Counted from the first letter of the stretch, positions 28,432-38,407 are shown. The stretch is 64,000 bases of DNA from Burkholderiales bacterium (GCA_016191525.1 JACPOK010000016.1:248001-312000); one strand, 5' to 3'. A program made the numbers and translations. Notes: generated by a model not told the origin, from the sequence alone.

Positions 28432-29484
28432 GTGGAGCCCCAGCTGTTTCTTGACCTGCGCCACATCCGCAAGGAGTTCGGCGCCTTCACCGCCCTGCAC
28501 GACATCAACCTGGGCATCCGCAAGGGCGAGTTCGTGTGCTTCCTGGGGCCCTCGGGCTGCGGCAAGACCACCTTGCTGCGCATCATCGCGGGGCTGGAGG
28601 TACAAAGCTCCGGAGAGGTCTGGCAGGCGGAACGGGACATCTCGCGCCTGCCGCCGGCCCAGCGCGACTACGGCATCGTGTTCCAGAGTTACGCGCTCTT
28701 TCCCAACCTGAGCGTGGCCGACAACGTGGCCTATGGGCTGGTGAACCGCCGCACGCCGCGGGCCGAGGTGCAGCAGCGTGTGGCCGAGCTGGTCAAGCTG
28801 GTGGGCCTGCCCGGCAGCGAGGGAAAGTACCCGGCGCAGCTTTCCGGCGGGCAGCAGCAGCGCATCGCCCTCGCGCGCGCCCTGGCCACCTCCCCTGGCC
28901 TGTTGCTGCTGGACGAGCCGCTGTCGGCGCTGGACGCGCTGGAGCGGCTGCGCCTGCGCTCCGAAATCCGCGCGCTGCAGCAGAAGCTGGGGGTCACCAC
29001 CATCATGGTCACGCACGACCAGGAAGAAGCGCTCAGCGTGGCCGACCGCATCGTGGTCATGAACCACGGGGTGATCGAGCAGGTCGGCACGCCGCTGGAC
29101 ATCTACCGCGAGCCCGCTTCGCCCTTCGTAGCCGATTTCGTCGGCAAGGTGAACGTGCTGCCGGCACGCGTGGCATCCGGCTCGCTGCGCTTTGGCAGCC
29201 TGTCCATCCCCTGCGAAGGCGCTGACCGCGACGCCCGCGTCTACCTGCGGCCCGAAGACGTGCTGGCCCGCCCGATCGGTGTGGATGATCCGCATGTTTT
29301 CGACGCCAGCATCGAGAAGATCGAATTCCTGGGCTCGTACTGCCACGTGCGGGTGAATTCGCCCGCGCTGGATTCGAACAAGCTCACCGTGTACCTGTCC
29401 CTGAACTTCCTGTCGGAGCAGTCGCTGGAAGTGGGCTCGCCGCTCAAGCTCAAGCTCCTTCCCGAGCGCATCAAGGTCTTCTGA
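28432..29484 (+). CDS. phnT2: 2-Aminoethylphosphonate ABC transporter, ATP-binding protein
   Basis: This is the energising subunit of the AEP importer. It shows Walker A GPSGCGKTT, signature LSGGQQQRIALARAL, Walker B LLLLDEPLSALDA and the H-loop MVTHDQ. A C-terminal TOBE-like beta domain follows from about residue 270 (RVYLRPEDVLARP). The start is a GTG 17 bp after the binding-protein gene. Its stop overlaps the start of the permease gene (TGATG). Confidence 0.93.
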   Translation: MEPQLFLDLRHIRKEFGAFTALHDINLGIRKGEFVCFLGPSGCGKTTLLRIIAGLEVQSSGEVWQAERDISRLPPAQRDYGIVFQSYALFPNLSVADNVAYGLVNRRTPRAEVQQRVAELVKLVGLPGSEGKYPAQLSGGQQQRIALARALATSPGLLLLDEPLSALDALERLRLRSEIRALQQKLGVTTIMVTHDQEEALSVADRIVVMNHGVIEQVGTPLDIYREPASPFVADFVGKVNVLPARVASGSLRFGSLSIPCEGADRDARVYLRPEDVLARPIGVDDPHVFDASIEKIEFLGSYCHVRVNSPALDSNKLTVYLSLNFLSEQSLEVGSPLKLKLLPERIKVF

Positions 29485-31202
29485 TGTCGGCTGTGCTGCC
29501 CACGGTTGTCCAGCCGCCCGTGCGGCAGTCGGCGCACTGGACCGACCGCCTGGCGCATGGGGCGCTGCTGCTGGTGGCGCTGGCGCTGGTGGCTTTTCTC
29601 GCTCTGCCGCTGCTCACCATCCTGATGCAGGCGCTGCAGGGCAAGGAAGGGCAGCTGGTCTGGTTCGACAACTTCATCGAATACGCCAAGACACCCGCGC
29701 TGCTGGACAGCCTGTGGAACAGCCTCTGGGTATCGGTGGTGGTCACGCTGATCGCCGTGCCGCTGGCCTTTGGCTTCGCCTACGCTCTGGCGCGCTCGTG
29801 CATGCCGCTCAAGCCGCTGTTCCGCGGCATCACGCTGATCCCGCTGCTCGCGCCCTCGCTGCTTTCGGCGATCTCCCTGATCTACTGGTTCGGCAACCAG
29901 GGCGTGTTCAAGGCCTGGCTGACCAGCATAGGCATTTCGCAGATCTACGGCGCGCCGGGCATCGTGGTGGCCGAGTGCTTCGCCGTGTTCCCGCACGCGC
30001 TGATGATCCTGGTGACGGCGCTCAGCCTGTCCGACGCGCGGCTCTACGAGGCCGCCGATGCCATGGGCACCAGCGCGCGCCGCAAGTTCTTCACCATCAC
30101 GCTGCCCGGCGCCAAGTACGGCCTGATCTCCGCGGCGCTGGTCACCTTCACGCTGGTGATCACCGACTTCGGCATTCCCAAGGTGATCGGCGGCAACTTC
30201 AATGTGCTGGCCACAGACGTGTTCAAGCTGGTCATCGGCCAGCAGGATTTTTCCAAGGGCGCCGTGGTGGCCATCCTGCTGCTGGCGCCCGCCGTTCTCA
30301 CCTTCGGCGTTGACAGCTACGTCAGCCGCCGGCAGACCGCCATGCTCACGGCGCGCGCCGTGCCCTACGCACCCAAGCCCTCGCGCGGCTATGACTGGGC
30401 GATGACGGGTTATTGCTCGCTGATCGCATTCCTGGTGCTGGCCATGCTGGGCATGGCCATCTTCGCTTCCTTCGCGAGCTTCTGGCCCTACAACCTCAAG
30501 CCCAGCCTGCGCCACTACACCATGGGTTTGGTCGACGCCGAAGTCGGCGAGGGCTTCATCAACAGCCTGAAGATGGCCGCGGGCACGGCCTTCTTCGGCA
30601 CCGCGCTGGTTTTCTGCAGCGCCTACCTGCTGGAAAAGACCAAGGGAATGGACGGGCTTCGTGGCATCGTCAAGCTGCTGTCCATGCTGCCCATGGCGGT
30701 ACCCGGGCTGGTGCTGGGCCTGGGCTACATCTTCTTCTTCAACGAGCCGAAGAACCCGCTCAACGGCCTGTACCACACCGTGACGCTGCTCACGCTGTGC
30801 ACCATCGTCCACTTCTACACCACGGGCCACCTGACGGCCGTGACGGCGTTGAAATCGCTGGACGGGGAATTCGAGGCCGTCAGCGCCTCGCTGAAAGTGC
30901 CGTTCTTCAAGACCTTCTGGCGCGTCACGCTGCCGATCTGCACGCCCGCGCTGGTCGACATCGCGCGCTACTTCTTCATCAACGCCATGACCACCATTTC
31001 GGCCGTGGTGTTCCTCTACTCGCCCGAGACCAAGGTGGCCTCGATCGCCATCCTGAACCTGGACGAAGCGGGCGAGATCGGCGCCGCCGCCGCCATGGCC
31101 GTATTGATCGGCACGGCGTCCGCCTGCGCCACGCTGCTGTTCATGGCGCTCGCCTGGTGGATCAACCGCCGCACCCAGGCTTGGCGCACCACCGCAAGAT
31201 AA
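29484..31202 (+). CDS. phnU2: 2-Aminoethylphosphonate ABC transporter, fused permease
   Basis: At 572 residues this is a double-length FbpB/PhnU2-type permease with about twelve transmembrane helices. It carries two EAA-type loops ([21 protein letters not shown] and [20 protein letters not shown], quoted in part), so a single gene supplies the whole channel. It is translationally coupled to the ATPase gene. phnW follows after 20 bp. Confidence 0.92.
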   Translation: MSAVLPTVVQPPVRQSAHWTDRLAHGALLLVALALVAFLALPLLTILMQALQGKEGQLVWFDNFIEYAKTPALLDSLWNSLWVSVVVTLIAVPLAFGFAYALARSCMPLKPLFRGITLIPLLAPSLLSAISLIYWFGNQGVFKAWLTSIGISQIYGAPGIVVAECFAVFPHALMILVTALSLSDARLYEAADAMGTSARRKFFTITLPGAKYGLISAALVTFTLVITDFGIPKVIGGNFNVLATDVFKLVIGQQDFSKGAVVAILLLAPAVLTFGVDSYVSRRQTAMLTARAVPYAPKPSRGYDWAMTGYCSLIAFLVLAMLGMAIFASFASFWPYNLKPSLRHYTMGLVDAEVGEGFINSLKMAAGTAFFGTALVFCSAYLLEKTKGMDGLRGIVKLLSMLPMAVPGLVLGLGYIFFFNEPKNPLNGLYHTVTLLTLCTIVHFYTTGHLTAVTALKSLDGEFEAVSASLKVPFFKTFWRVTLPICTPALVDIARYFFINAMTTISAVVFLYSPETKVASIAILNLDEAGEIGAAAAMAVLIGTASACATLLFMALAWWINRRTQAWRTTAR

Positions 31203-31222
31203 GAGACCAACAGAGACAAGCC

Positions 31223-32341
31223 ATGGACAGAGACAAGATCCTCCTCACCCCCGGCCCGCTCACCACCACGCTGCGCACCAAGATCGCCATGCTGCGCGAC
31301 TGGGGCTCGTGGGATGCCGACTTCAACGCCGTCACCGCGCGGCTGCGCCAGAGCCTGCTGAAGATCATCCATGGCGAGGAGACGCATGTGGTGGTGCCCT
31401 TGCAGGGCAGCGGCACCTTCAGTGTCGAGGCGGCGGTGGCCACCCTTGTGCCGAAAGGCGGGCATGTGCTCGTCATGGACAACGGCGCCTACTGCAAGCG
31501 CGCCGCGCGCCTCACCACGCTGATGGGGCGGACCTGCACGGTGATGGGCTTTGACGAGGCCGAACAGGTCTCGCCCGCCGCGCTGGACGAAAAGCTCGGC
31601 GCCGACAAGACCATCACCCATGTGATGCTGATTCACTGCGAGACCGGCGCCGGCGTCCACAACCCGCTGCAGGCCGTGGCCGACGTCTGCGCCAGGCATG
31701 GCAAGGGGCTCATCGTCGACGCGATGAGCTCGTTCGCCGCCCTGCCCATCGACGCGCGCGAGGTGAAGTTCGACGCGCTCATCGCCGCCAGCGGCAAATG
31801 CCTGGAAGGCGTGCCGGGCATGGGGTTCGTCTTCATCCGCAAGGCCATCCTCGACGGCTGCGCCGGCCAGAGCCAGTCGCTGGCCATGGACCTGCACGAC
31901 CAGTACACCTACATGGAGAAGACCGGCCAGTGGCGCTTCACGCCGCCCACGCACGTGGTGGTGGCACTGGCCGAGGCCGTCAAGCAGTTCGAGGAAGAGG
32001 GCGGCCAGCCCGCGCGCCTTGCGCGCTACACGAAGAACTACCAGACGCTCATCCATGGCATGGCACGGCTGGGCTTCATGCCCTTCCTGGACCCTTCCAT
32101 CCAGGCGCCCATCATCGTCACCTTCCACGCGCCGGGCGATGCGCGCTACGACTTCAAGTCCTTCTATGCGGCGGCCCGCAGCCGCGGCTTCATCCTGTAC
32201 CCGGGCAAGCTCACACAGGTCGAGACATTTCGCGTAGGCTGTATCGGCGCGATCGGCAGCGACGAAATGGAGCAGGCCGTGCAGGCGGTGGCGCTCGCGC
32301 TGGAAGACATGGGTATCGCCTCCGGCGAGCCCGCGATCTGA
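31223..32341 (+). CDS. phnW: 2-Aminoethylphosphonate-pyruvate transaminase
   Basis: This PLP enzyme converts 2-aminoethylphosphonate plus pyruvate to phosphonoacetaldehyde plus alanine. The 372-residue protein begins [11 protein letters not shown] as in PhnW. The PLP lysine is in [12 protein letters not shown], and [13 protein letters not shown] supplies the cofactor-binding aspartate. The ATG at 31223 lies 20 bp after the permease stop; the 642-aa track ORF is an upstream read-through. Its product feeds PhnY and PhnA of the other arm. Confidence 0.95.
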   Translation: MDRDKILLTPGPLTTTLRTKIAMLRDWGSWDADFNAVTARLRQSLLKIIHGEETHVVVPLQGSGTFSVEAAVATLVPKGGHVLVMDNGAYCKRAARLTTLMGRTCTVMGFDEAEQVSPAALDEKLGADKTITHVMLIHCETGAGVHNPLQAVADVCARHGKGLIVDAMSSFAALPIDAREVKFDALIAASGKCLEGVPGMGFVFIRKAILDGCAGQSQSLAMDLHDQYTYMEKTGQWRFTPPTHVVVALAEAVKQFEEEGGQPARLARYTKNYQTLIHGMARLGFMPFLDPSIQAPIIVTFHAPGDARYDFKSFYAAARSRGFILYPGKLTQVETFRVGCIGAIGSDEMEQAVQAVALALEDMGIASGEPAI

Positions 32342-32368
32342 GGCCCACAAGAAAAAAGGGGAAGACAC

Positions 32369-33727
32369 ATGGCGAGCAAGGTCCATCCGGCGGTTGCCGC
32401 CGTGCGCAAGGCGGGTGCAAGCAAGGTCAAGGTCGCGGTGAGCGACATCGACGGCATCCTGCGCGGCAAGTACCTGCACAAGGACAAGTTCGAAGGCGCC
32501 GTGGACGGCGGCTTCGGCTTCTGCGACGTGGTGCTGGGCTGGGACATGACGGACACCTGCTACGACAACACCTCGGTCACCGGCTGGCAGCACGGCTTTC
32601 CCGATGCGCTGGCGCGGCTGGACTTGTCCACCCACCGCAAGGTGCCGTGGGATGGCGGGGTGGATTTCTTCCTCGGTGAATTCGTCAATGCCGACGGCAC
32701 ACCGCATGCCGTGTGCCCGCGCCAGACACTCAAGCGCGTCTTGAAGCGCGCCGAAAAGATGGGCTTCATGCCCATGACCGGCATGGAGTTCGAGTGGTTC
32801 AACTTTCTTGAAACACCGCAGAGCTGGGCCGCCAAGAAAGGCGTCGCGCCCGAGCAGCTGACGCCCGGCATGTTCGGCTACTCGCTGCTGCGCATGAACC
32901 AGAACCAGGGCTTCTTCAACGCCATCATGGACGAGATGCTGGCATTCAATGTGCCCATCGAAGGCCTGCATACCGAGACCGGGCCGGGCGTCTACGAAGT
33001 GGCGATCGGTTTTTCCGAGGCGCTGGCGCAGGCCGATCGGGCCATCCTGTTCAAGACCGGCGCCAAGGAAATCGGTGCGCGCTTCGGCATCATGCCCAGC
33101 TTCATGGCCAAGCCCAACCAGCAGCTGCCAGGCTGCAGCGGCCACATCCACCAGAGCCTGTCCGACGGCAAGACCAACCTGTTCTACGACGCGAAGAACC
33201 CGCGCAAGATGAGCAAGCTGTTCGAGAGCTACGTGGCCGGGCAGGTGGCCTGCATGATGGAGTTCGGCCCCATGATCTGGCCCACCATCAACAGCTACAA
33301 ACGCCTGGTCGACGGCTTCTGGGCACCCGTGAAGCCCACCTGGGGCGTGGACAACCGCACCGCCAGCTTCCGCGTGATCGCGGGCAGCCCGAAGGCCACA
33401 CGGCTGGAGACGCGCTGCCCCGGGGCGGACGTCAACCCCTACCTCGCGATGGCAGCGGTGATCGCCGCCGGCCTGCATGGCGTGGAGAAGGGCCTGAAGC
33501 TCACCACTCCGCCCATCACCGGCACCAACGGCGGCGCGGAAAACATCCCGCGCGCGCCGCGCACGCTGATCGAGACCACGCGCATCTTCGAGAAGTCGGC
33601 CATCGCGCGCGACTGGCTGGGCGACACCTTCGTAGACCACTTCGCCGCCACGCGCGACTGGGAGTGGCGCCAGTGGCTGGACGGCGTGACCGACTGGGAA
33701 CTCAAGCGCTATTTCGAAATCATCTAA
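32369..33727 (+). CDS. Glutamine synthetase-like gamma-glutamyl-amine ligase (452 aa)
   Basis: Proteins of this type couple glutamate to an amine with ATP, as PuuA does for putrescine. N-terminal AVSDIDGILRGKYL and the catalytic blocks MEFEWF, HTETGPGVYEVAI, CSGHIHQSL and RVIAGSPKATRLETRCPGAD are all visible. It lacks the adenylylation tyrosine context of housekeeping GlnA. The ATG lies 28 bp after phnW with a purine-rich GGGGAAG upstream. Neighbours (alcohol and aldehyde dehydrogenases, PuuD-like hydrolase) complete a gamma-glutamylation pathway. The amine substrate is unknown; ethanolamine or an aminoalkylphosphonate are candidates. Confidence 0.85.
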   Translation: MASKVHPAVAAVRKAGASKVKVAVSDIDGILRGKYLHKDKFEGAVDGGFGFCDVVLGWDMTDTCYDNTSVTGWQHGFPDALARLDLSTHRKVPWDGGVDFFLGEFVNADGTPHAVCPRQTLKRVLKRAEKMGFMPMTGMEFEWFNFLETPQSWAAKKGVAPEQLTPGMFGYSLLRMNQNQGFFNAIMDEMLAFNVPIEGLHTETGPGVYEVAIGFSEALAQADRAILFKTGAKEIGARFGIMPSFMAKPNQQLPGCSGHIHQSLSDGKTNLFYDAKNPRKMSKLFESYVAGQVACMMEFGPMIWPTINSYKRLVDGFWAPVKPTWGVDNRTASFRVIAGSPKATRLETRCPGADVNPYLAMAAVIAAGLHGVEKGLKLTTPPITGTNGGAENIPRAPRTLIETTRIFEKSAIARDWLGDTFVDHFAATRDWEWRQWLDGVTDWELKRYFEII

Positions 33728-33730
33728 AGC

Positions 33731-34234
33731 ATGGAGATCCGCCGCCTCGACACCAGCGATGCGCCCAGTTACCGGGCGCTGCGGATGCGCGCGCTGGCGG
33801 AATTCCCCGAAGCCTTCACGTCCAGCTATGAGGAGGAATCCACGCAACCCGTGGAAGCCTCCGAAGGCCGGCTGGCCAGCGGGTACCGCATGTTCTGGGG
33901 CGCTTTCGACGGCGGCGACCTGTGCGGCATGGTGGGGCTGGAGCGCGAAACCCGCGCCAAGGCGCGCCACAAGGGCACGCTCGTCGGCATGTATGTGTCG
34001 CAGGAATATTTCGGCACCGGCATGGGCCGCGCCCTGGTCGATGCGCTGCTGGCCCAGGCCCGAGGCGAAGGGCTGGAGCTGCTGGTGCTGACGGTGACCG
34101 AAGGCAACAGCGTCGCCACCAATTTCTATGAGGCCGCGGGCTTCCGCTCTTTCGGCATCGAGCCGCGCGCCGTCAAGATCGACGGCCGGGCCTATGGCAA
34201 GAACCACATGTACCTTCACCTGAGCCCACCATGA
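33731..34234 (+). CDS. GNAT-family N-acetyltransferase (167 aa)
   Basis: This is an acetyl-CoA-dependent acetyltransferase. The acetyl-CoA motif is GMYVSQEYFGTGMGRALVDA (V, then the pyrophosphate loop), followed by LTVTEGNSVATNFYEAAGF. It begins 3 bp after the ligase stop and ends overlapping the alcohol dehydrogenase start (ATGA). The position in the operon suggests acetylation of the amine or aminophosphonate, perhaps for detoxification, as PhnO does for aminoalkylphosphonates. That role is inferred. Confidence 0.88.
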   Translation: MEIRRLDTSDAPSYRALRMRALAEFPEAFTSSYEEESTQPVEASEGRLASGYRMFWGAFDGGDLCGMVGLERETRAKARHKGTLVGMYVSQEYFGTGMGRALVDALLAQARGEGLELLVLTVTEGNSVATNFYEAAGFRSFGIEPRAVKIDGRAYGKNHMYLHLSPP

Positions 34235-35364
34235 GCATCAACGGTTTTTCATTCCCCACCGCCATCAAGTTCGGCGCCGGCGCCCGCAAGGAGGTGGCGG
34301 CACACCTCAAGTCCAAGGGGCTGAAGCGGCCGTTGATCGTCACCGACAAGGCGCTGGGCGCGCTGCCGGTGCTGGCGGAATTCAGGTTGCACCTGGAAGG
34401 CCTGGATGTCGCGGTGTTTTCCGGCGTGTTCGGCAACCCGACGGCCAGCCAGGCCATGGACGGCGCGGCAGCCTACAAGGCACACCAAGCCGATTGCGTG
34501 ATCGGCTTTGGCGGCGGTGCCGCATTGGATGTGGCCAAGGTGGTCGGCATCGCGGCGACCCATCCCGGCCACATCCTCGAATACGTTTGGGACCACCCCC
34601 AGGTGCGGCCCATATCGGGCGAGCTGCCCTACTTCGTGGCCCTGCCCACCACTTCGGGCACAGGCTCCGAAGTCGGCCGCTCTTCCGTCATCAGCGAGGA
34701 CGACACGCACCTCAAGCGCATCATCTTCAGCCCCAAGGTGCTGGCCAAAGTGGTGTTCGCCGACCCCGAGCTCACGCTGGGCCTGCCCCCGCACGTGACG
34801 GCGGCCACCGGCATGGACGCGCTCACCCACAACATCGAGAGCTACCTCTCGCCGGCCTACCACCCGCTGTGCGACGGCATCGCGCTGGAGGGCACGCGCA
34901 TCGCGGCGCGGGCGCTGGTCACCGCCGTCAGGGAGCCGGGCAACCGGCAGGCCCGCAGCGACATGATGATGGCCTCGATGATGGGCGCCATCGCCTTCCA
35001 GAAGGACCTGGGCGCGGTGCATTCGTGCGCTCACGCTCTCGGCGCGGTATGCGACCTGCACCACGGCCTGGCCAACGCGCTGATGATTGACACCGTGCTG
35101 GACTGGAACTATGAGACAGTGCCTGAAAAGTTCGAGGAGCTGGCCCATGTGTGCAAGGTGGCCGGTGGCGGCAAGGCCTTCGTGCCCTGGCTGCGCGAGC
35201 TGAAAAAGACCGTGGGCATCACCGGCAGCCTGAAGGATCACGGCGTCAAGCCCGAGCACCTGCCTCGCATGGTGGAAATCGCCACTGATGACATCTGCCA
35301 CCAGACCAACCCGCGCCCCTGCACGCCCGCCGACTTCAAGCGCTTGTTCGAGGAAGCCATGTAA
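34231..35364 (+). CDS. Iron-containing alcohol dehydrogenase (377 aa)
   Basis: This is a group III alcohol dehydrogenase. It has the nucleotide-binding GFGGGAALDVAK and PTTSGTGSEVGRSS and metal ligands in ATGMDALTHNIESY and HSCAHALGAVCDLHHGLAN (cited in parts). It replaces the FAD amine oxidase PuuB expected in a putrescine route, which points to an alcohol-bearing substrate. Two readings fit. It may oxidise a gamma-glutamyl-alkanolamide made by the neighbouring ligase, or interconvert 2-hydroxyethylphosphonate and phosphonoacetaldehyde as PhpC does. It is coupled at both ends (ATGA and TAATG). Confidence 0.9.
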   Translation: MSINGFSFPTAIKFGAGARKEVAAHLKSKGLKRPLIVTDKALGALPVLAEFRLHLEGLDVAVFSGVFGNPTASQAMDGAAAYKAHQADCVIGFGGGAALDVAKVVGIAATHPGHILEYVWDHPQVRPISGELPYFVALPTTSGTGSEVGRSSVISEDDTHLKRIIFSPKVLAKVVFADPELTLGLPPHVTAATGMDALTHNIESYLSPAYHPLCDGIALEGTRIAARALVTAVREPGNRQARSDMMMASMMGAIAFQKDLGAVHSCAHALGAVCDLHHGLANALMIDTVLDWNYETVPEKFEELAHVCKVAGGGKAFVPWLRELKKTVGITGSLKDHGVKPEHLPRMVEIATDDICHQTNPRPCTPADFKRLFEEAM

Positions 35365-36167
35365 TGCAAAGCGGCACGCGCCTGAAGATCGGCATCTCCG
35401 CCTGCTTCATGCACGCCGACCCGGCGCGCCCGCTCTTCACCGGCAAGACCTTGCAGTACGTGGAGCAGTCCATCGCGCACTGGGTCATGTCCACCGGTGC
35501 GCTGGCCGTGATGATTCCCAGCCCCACCGGCGCCACGCAGCGCGGCGACGTTACGCTGGATCATTACGCGCAATGGCTGGACGGCCTGGTGCTGCATGGC
35601 GGTGCCGATGTGTCGCCGCTCAGCTATGGCGAGCAGCCGCTGCAGGAAAAATGGGGCGGCGACAAGATTCGCGACGAATACGAGATCGACCTGGTGAACG
35701 CCTTTGAGCGGCACGGCAAGCCGGTGTTCGGCGTCTGCCGCGGCTTGCAGCTGCTCAACGTGGCCTATGGCGGCACGCTCTACCAGGACATAGAAACCCA
35801 GATTCCCGGCGCCCTGCGGCACCGCGACGCCGGCACCTACGACCAGAATTTCCACAGCGTGCGCCTGGTCGAAGGCAGCCGGCTGGCCGCGCTGTATCCC
35901 GGCGCGGAACGCGTGACCGTCAACAGCATCCACCACCAGGCCATCAAGGACGTGGCGGCCGAGTTCGAGGTCGAGGCCCTCAGCCCGGTCGACGGCATGG
36001 TGGAAGCGATCCGCCGGCGCGACCGCAACAAGCCCTACCTGGCCGCGGTGCAGTGGCACCCGGAATTCCACCTGCCCCATCTGTCGGGACCGCAGGCCAT
36101 CGACGACGCAGCCCTGCTGCAGGACTTTCTTGACGCGGCCCAGCGGGCCCGGCTTCTCAACTCATGA
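35364..36167 (+). CDS. Gamma-glutamyl hydrolase, PuuD-like class I amidotransferase fold (267 aa)
   Basis: PuuD-type enzymes release glutamate from gamma-glutamylated products. The nucleophile elbow is PVFGVCRGLQLLNVAYGG and the catalytic His-x-Glu lies in AAVQWHPEFHLP. The oxyanion region GLVLHGGADVSPLSYGE also matches. The start codon overlaps the upstream stop (TAATG). It completes the ligase-dehydrogenase-hydrolase set of this operon. Confidence 0.9.
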   Translation: MQSGTRLKIGISACFMHADPARPLFTGKTLQYVEQSIAHWVMSTGALAVMIPSPTGATQRGDVTLDHYAQWLDGLVLHGGADVSPLSYGEQPLQEKWGGDKIRDEYEIDLVNAFERHGKPVFGVCRGLQLLNVAYGGTLYQDIETQIPGALRHRDAGTYDQNFHSVRLVEGSRLAALYPGAERVTVNSIHHQAIKDVAAEFEVEALSPVDGMVEAIRRRDRNKPYLAAVQWHPEFHLPHLSGPQAIDDAALLQDFLDAAQRARLLNS

Positions 36168-37537
36168 CCCAACTTTCCATCCACAACCCCGCCACCGGAG
36201 CGACTCTCACCACCGTGCCCGCCGACGATGCCGCTTCCGTGGCGGCCAAGGCCGCGCAGGCGCGTGCCGCCCAGCCCGGCTGGGCAGCCACGCCCATCGT
36301 GCAGCGCAAGTCCTGCATCGAAAAATTCCGCGCCGGCGTGGTGCGCGACCTGGAATCGCTGGCTGCCACCATGACGCGCGAGACTGGCAAGCCCATCAAG
36401 ATGTCGCGCAACGAGCTCAACGGCCTGCTGGGCCGGATCGACTTCTTCCTGAAGGAAACCGAGAGCTCCACCGCCACGCGGACCGTGTACGACGAAGGCG
36501 GCATGCGCGAGCAGATCCAGCATGTGCCGCTGGGCGTGGTGGGCAATATCTCCGCCTGGAACTACCCCTGGTTCGTCGGCTGCAACGTCATCGTTCCCGC
36601 GCTGCTCACGGGCAACACCGTGCTCTACAAACCTTCGGAATACGCCACGCTGACCGGGCTGGAAATCGCCCGCCTGCTGCATGAAGCGGGCGTGCCGCGG
36701 GACGTTTTCATCACCCTGGTGGGCGAAGGCGCCGTCGGCGCCGCGCTGCTCGAGCAGGACATCGACGGCCTGTTCTTCACCGGCTCGCACGCCACCGGCG
36801 CCCGCATCGCCAGGGCCGTGGGCTCGCGTTTCATCAAGCTGCAGCTGGAGCTGGGCGGCAAGGACCCCACCTACGTCTGCGACGATGCCGACCCCAAGGC
36901 CGCCGCCGAGTCGCTGGCCGACGGCGCCATGTACAACACCGGCCAGAGCTGCTGCTCGGTCGAGCGCATCTATGTGCACGAAAAAATCCACGATGCCTTC
37001 GTCGCCGCCTTCGTCGACACGGTGAACGGCTTCAAGGCCGGCGACCCGATGAGCGAAGACACCTACATCGGCGCCATCACCCGCGCGCCCCAGCTGGACG
37101 TGCTGGACGCGCAGGTGGCCGATGCGCGCGCCAAGGGCGCCGTGCTGCACACCGGCGGCAACCGCCTGGCCGGGCCGGGCAATGGCTTCGAGGCCACCGT
37201 GTTCAGCAATGTCACCCACGGCATGGAACTGATGAAGGAAGAAAGCTTCGGCCCGCTCATCGGCATCCAGAAAGTCTCCGGTGACGAGGAGGCCGTGAAG
37301 CTGATGAACGACACGCGCTATGGCCTCACCGCCGGCGTGTACACGCCCGATCGGCAGCGTGCCGAGGCGGTGTTGTCGAAAGTGAACGCCGGCAGCGTGT
37401 ACTGGAACTGCTGCGACCGCGTCAGCCCCCGCCTGCCCTGGAGCGGCTACGGCGACTCCGGCGTGGGCCTGACCCTGTCCACCTACGGCATCCAGACCTT
37501 CACCCGGCCCAAGGCCTGGCACCTGAGGCAGGCGTGA
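36164..37537 (+). CDS. NAD(P)-dependent aldehyde dehydrogenase (457 aa)
   Basis: This is an aldehyde dehydrogenase with glutamate in LQLELGGKDP and catalytic cysteine in NTGQSCCSVER. NISAWNYPWFVGCNVIVPAL covers the cofactor approach. By position it would oxidise the aldehyde made by the iron alcohol dehydrogenase, as PuuC does for gamma-glutamyl aldehydes. It is distinct from the phnY gene product, sharing only the family fold. The gene is coupled at both ends by 4-bp overlaps. Confidence 0.92.
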   Translation: MTQLSIHNPATGATLTTVPADDAASVAAKAAQARAAQPGWAATPIVQRKSCIEKFRAGVVRDLESLAATMTRETGKPIKMSRNELNGLLGRIDFFLKETESSTATRTVYDEGGMREQIQHVPLGVVGNISAWNYPWFVGCNVIVPALLTGNTVLYKPSEYATLTGLEIARLLHEAGVPRDVFITLVGEGAVGAALLEQDIDGLFFTGSHATGARIARAVGSRFIKLQLELGGKDPTYVCDDADPKAAAESLADGAMYNTGQSCCSVERIYVHEKIHDAFVAAFVDTVNGFKAGDPMSEDTYIGAITRAPQLDVLDAQVADARAKGAVLHTGGNRLAGPGNGFEATVFSNVTHGMELMKEESFGPLIGIQKVSGDEEAVKLMNDTRYGLTAGVYTPDRQRAEAVLSKVNAGSVYWNCCDRVSPRLPWSGYGDSGVGLTLSTYGIQTFTRPKAWHLRQA

Positions 37538-38223
37538 CCAAGCAGAAGCTCGCGCTGTTCGACCTGGACCATACCTTGCTGGGCGGAGACAGCGATGCGC
37601 TCTGGTGTGAATTCCTCATGGCCAAGGGGCTGCTGCCGCGCAAGGAGTTCGAGCCGCGCAACCAGGACATGGTGGCGCGCTACAAGGCCGGCACCGTGGG
37701 CGTGCAGGAGTTCGCCGATTTCTACGTGGGCAGCATGGCCGGCCGCACGCCGCGCCAGTGGGAGCCGGTGCGCCAGGAATTTTTGGTGACACAGATCGTG
37801 CCGCGAATCCCGCGCGCGGCGATGGAGCTGGTTGAAAAGCACCTGGATGCGGCCGAGCTGGTGATCATGACCACCGCCACCAACCGCTTCATCACGGAAC
37901 TTACGGCCATGTATTTCGGCATCGAGCACCTGCTGGCTACCGAGGCCGAACTGATCGACGGCGTCTTCACCGGTCGCACCCGCGGCACGCTGAACATGCG
38001 CGCCGGCAAGGTGGACCGGCTGAAGGACTGGATGCGCGCGCGCAGCCATTCGCTGCGGGCCTTCCACAGCACGGCCTACAGCGATTCCATCAACGACCTC
38101 CCGCTGCTGGAGGCGGTGAACCATCCGGTGGCGGTCGACCCCGATCCGCAACTGGCCGCAATAGCCCGCGAGCGCGGCTGGCCTGTCATGCAGCTGCACA
38201 CGCCCGCCGGAGCCTTGTCCTAG
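37534..38223 (+). CDS. HAD-IB family phosphatase (229 aa)
   Basis: This is a SerB-like haloacid dehalogenase-fold phosphatase. Motif I is LFDLDHTLLGGDSD, motif II threonine is in VIMTTATNRF and motif IV is AYSDSINDLPLL. The cap is short, as in the HAD-IB group. The GTG start overlaps the aldehyde dehydrogenase stop. Small-molecule phosphomonoester hydrolysis is expected, but the substrate is not evident. It closes the operon and is followed by a GC-rich hairpin (GCCGGCC...GGCCGGC) and the FMN riboswitch. Confidence 0.88.
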   Translation: MTKQKLALFDLDHTLLGGDSDALWCEFLMAKGLLPRKEFEPRNQDMVARYKAGTVGVQEFADFYVGSMAGRTPRQWEPVRQEFLVTQIVPRIPRAAMELVEKHLDAAELVIMTTATNRFITELTAMYFGIEHLLATEAELIDGVFTGRTRGTLNMRAGKVDRLKDWMRARSHSLRAFHSTAYSDSINDLPLLEAVNHPVAVDPDPQLAAIARERGWPVMQLHTPAGALS

Positions 38224-38253
38224 AATCAAGGCGCCGGCCCGCAAGGCCGGCAG

Positions 38254-38407
38254 CGTTCTCAGGGCGGGGCGAAATTCCCCACCGGCGGTATCCGTGAAGC
38301 GATTCGCGGGAGCCCGCGAGCGCCCGGTGCCGCGCAAGCGGCGCCGGGGTCAGCAGACCTGGTGAGATGCCAGGGCCGACGGTCACAGTCCGGATGAAAG
38401 AGAAACG
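38254..38407 (+). ncRNA. FMN riboswitch (RFN element)
   Basis: The hallmark blocks of the RFN element occur in order: TTCTCAGGGCGGGGCGAAAT at the 5' side, CCCCACCGGCGGTAT, then a GAGCGCCCGGTGCCGC arm. GGTCAGCAGACCTGGTGAGA, GCCGACGGTCACAGTCCGGA and TGAAAGAGAA follow at the 3' side. It binds flavin mononucleotide and lies upstream of ribH. The 86 bp between aptamer and ribH hold a GGTGCG-TTTG-CGCAC hairpin near 38425 but no T-run, so translational control or an anti-Shine-Dalgarno switch is more likely than simple termination. Confidence 0.96.

Noticed and set aside
30413-32341. 642-aa form of phnW on the track
   Set aside because: The upstream part is a frame-shifted reading of the permease gene; PhnW starts at 31223 with the family N-terminus.
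31016-34219. 1067-aa minus-strand ORF
   Set aside because: It lies opposite phnU2, phnW, the ligase and GNAT genes, all with clear motifs. Its sequence is an Ala/Gly/His/Arg-rich antisense shadow with no domain.
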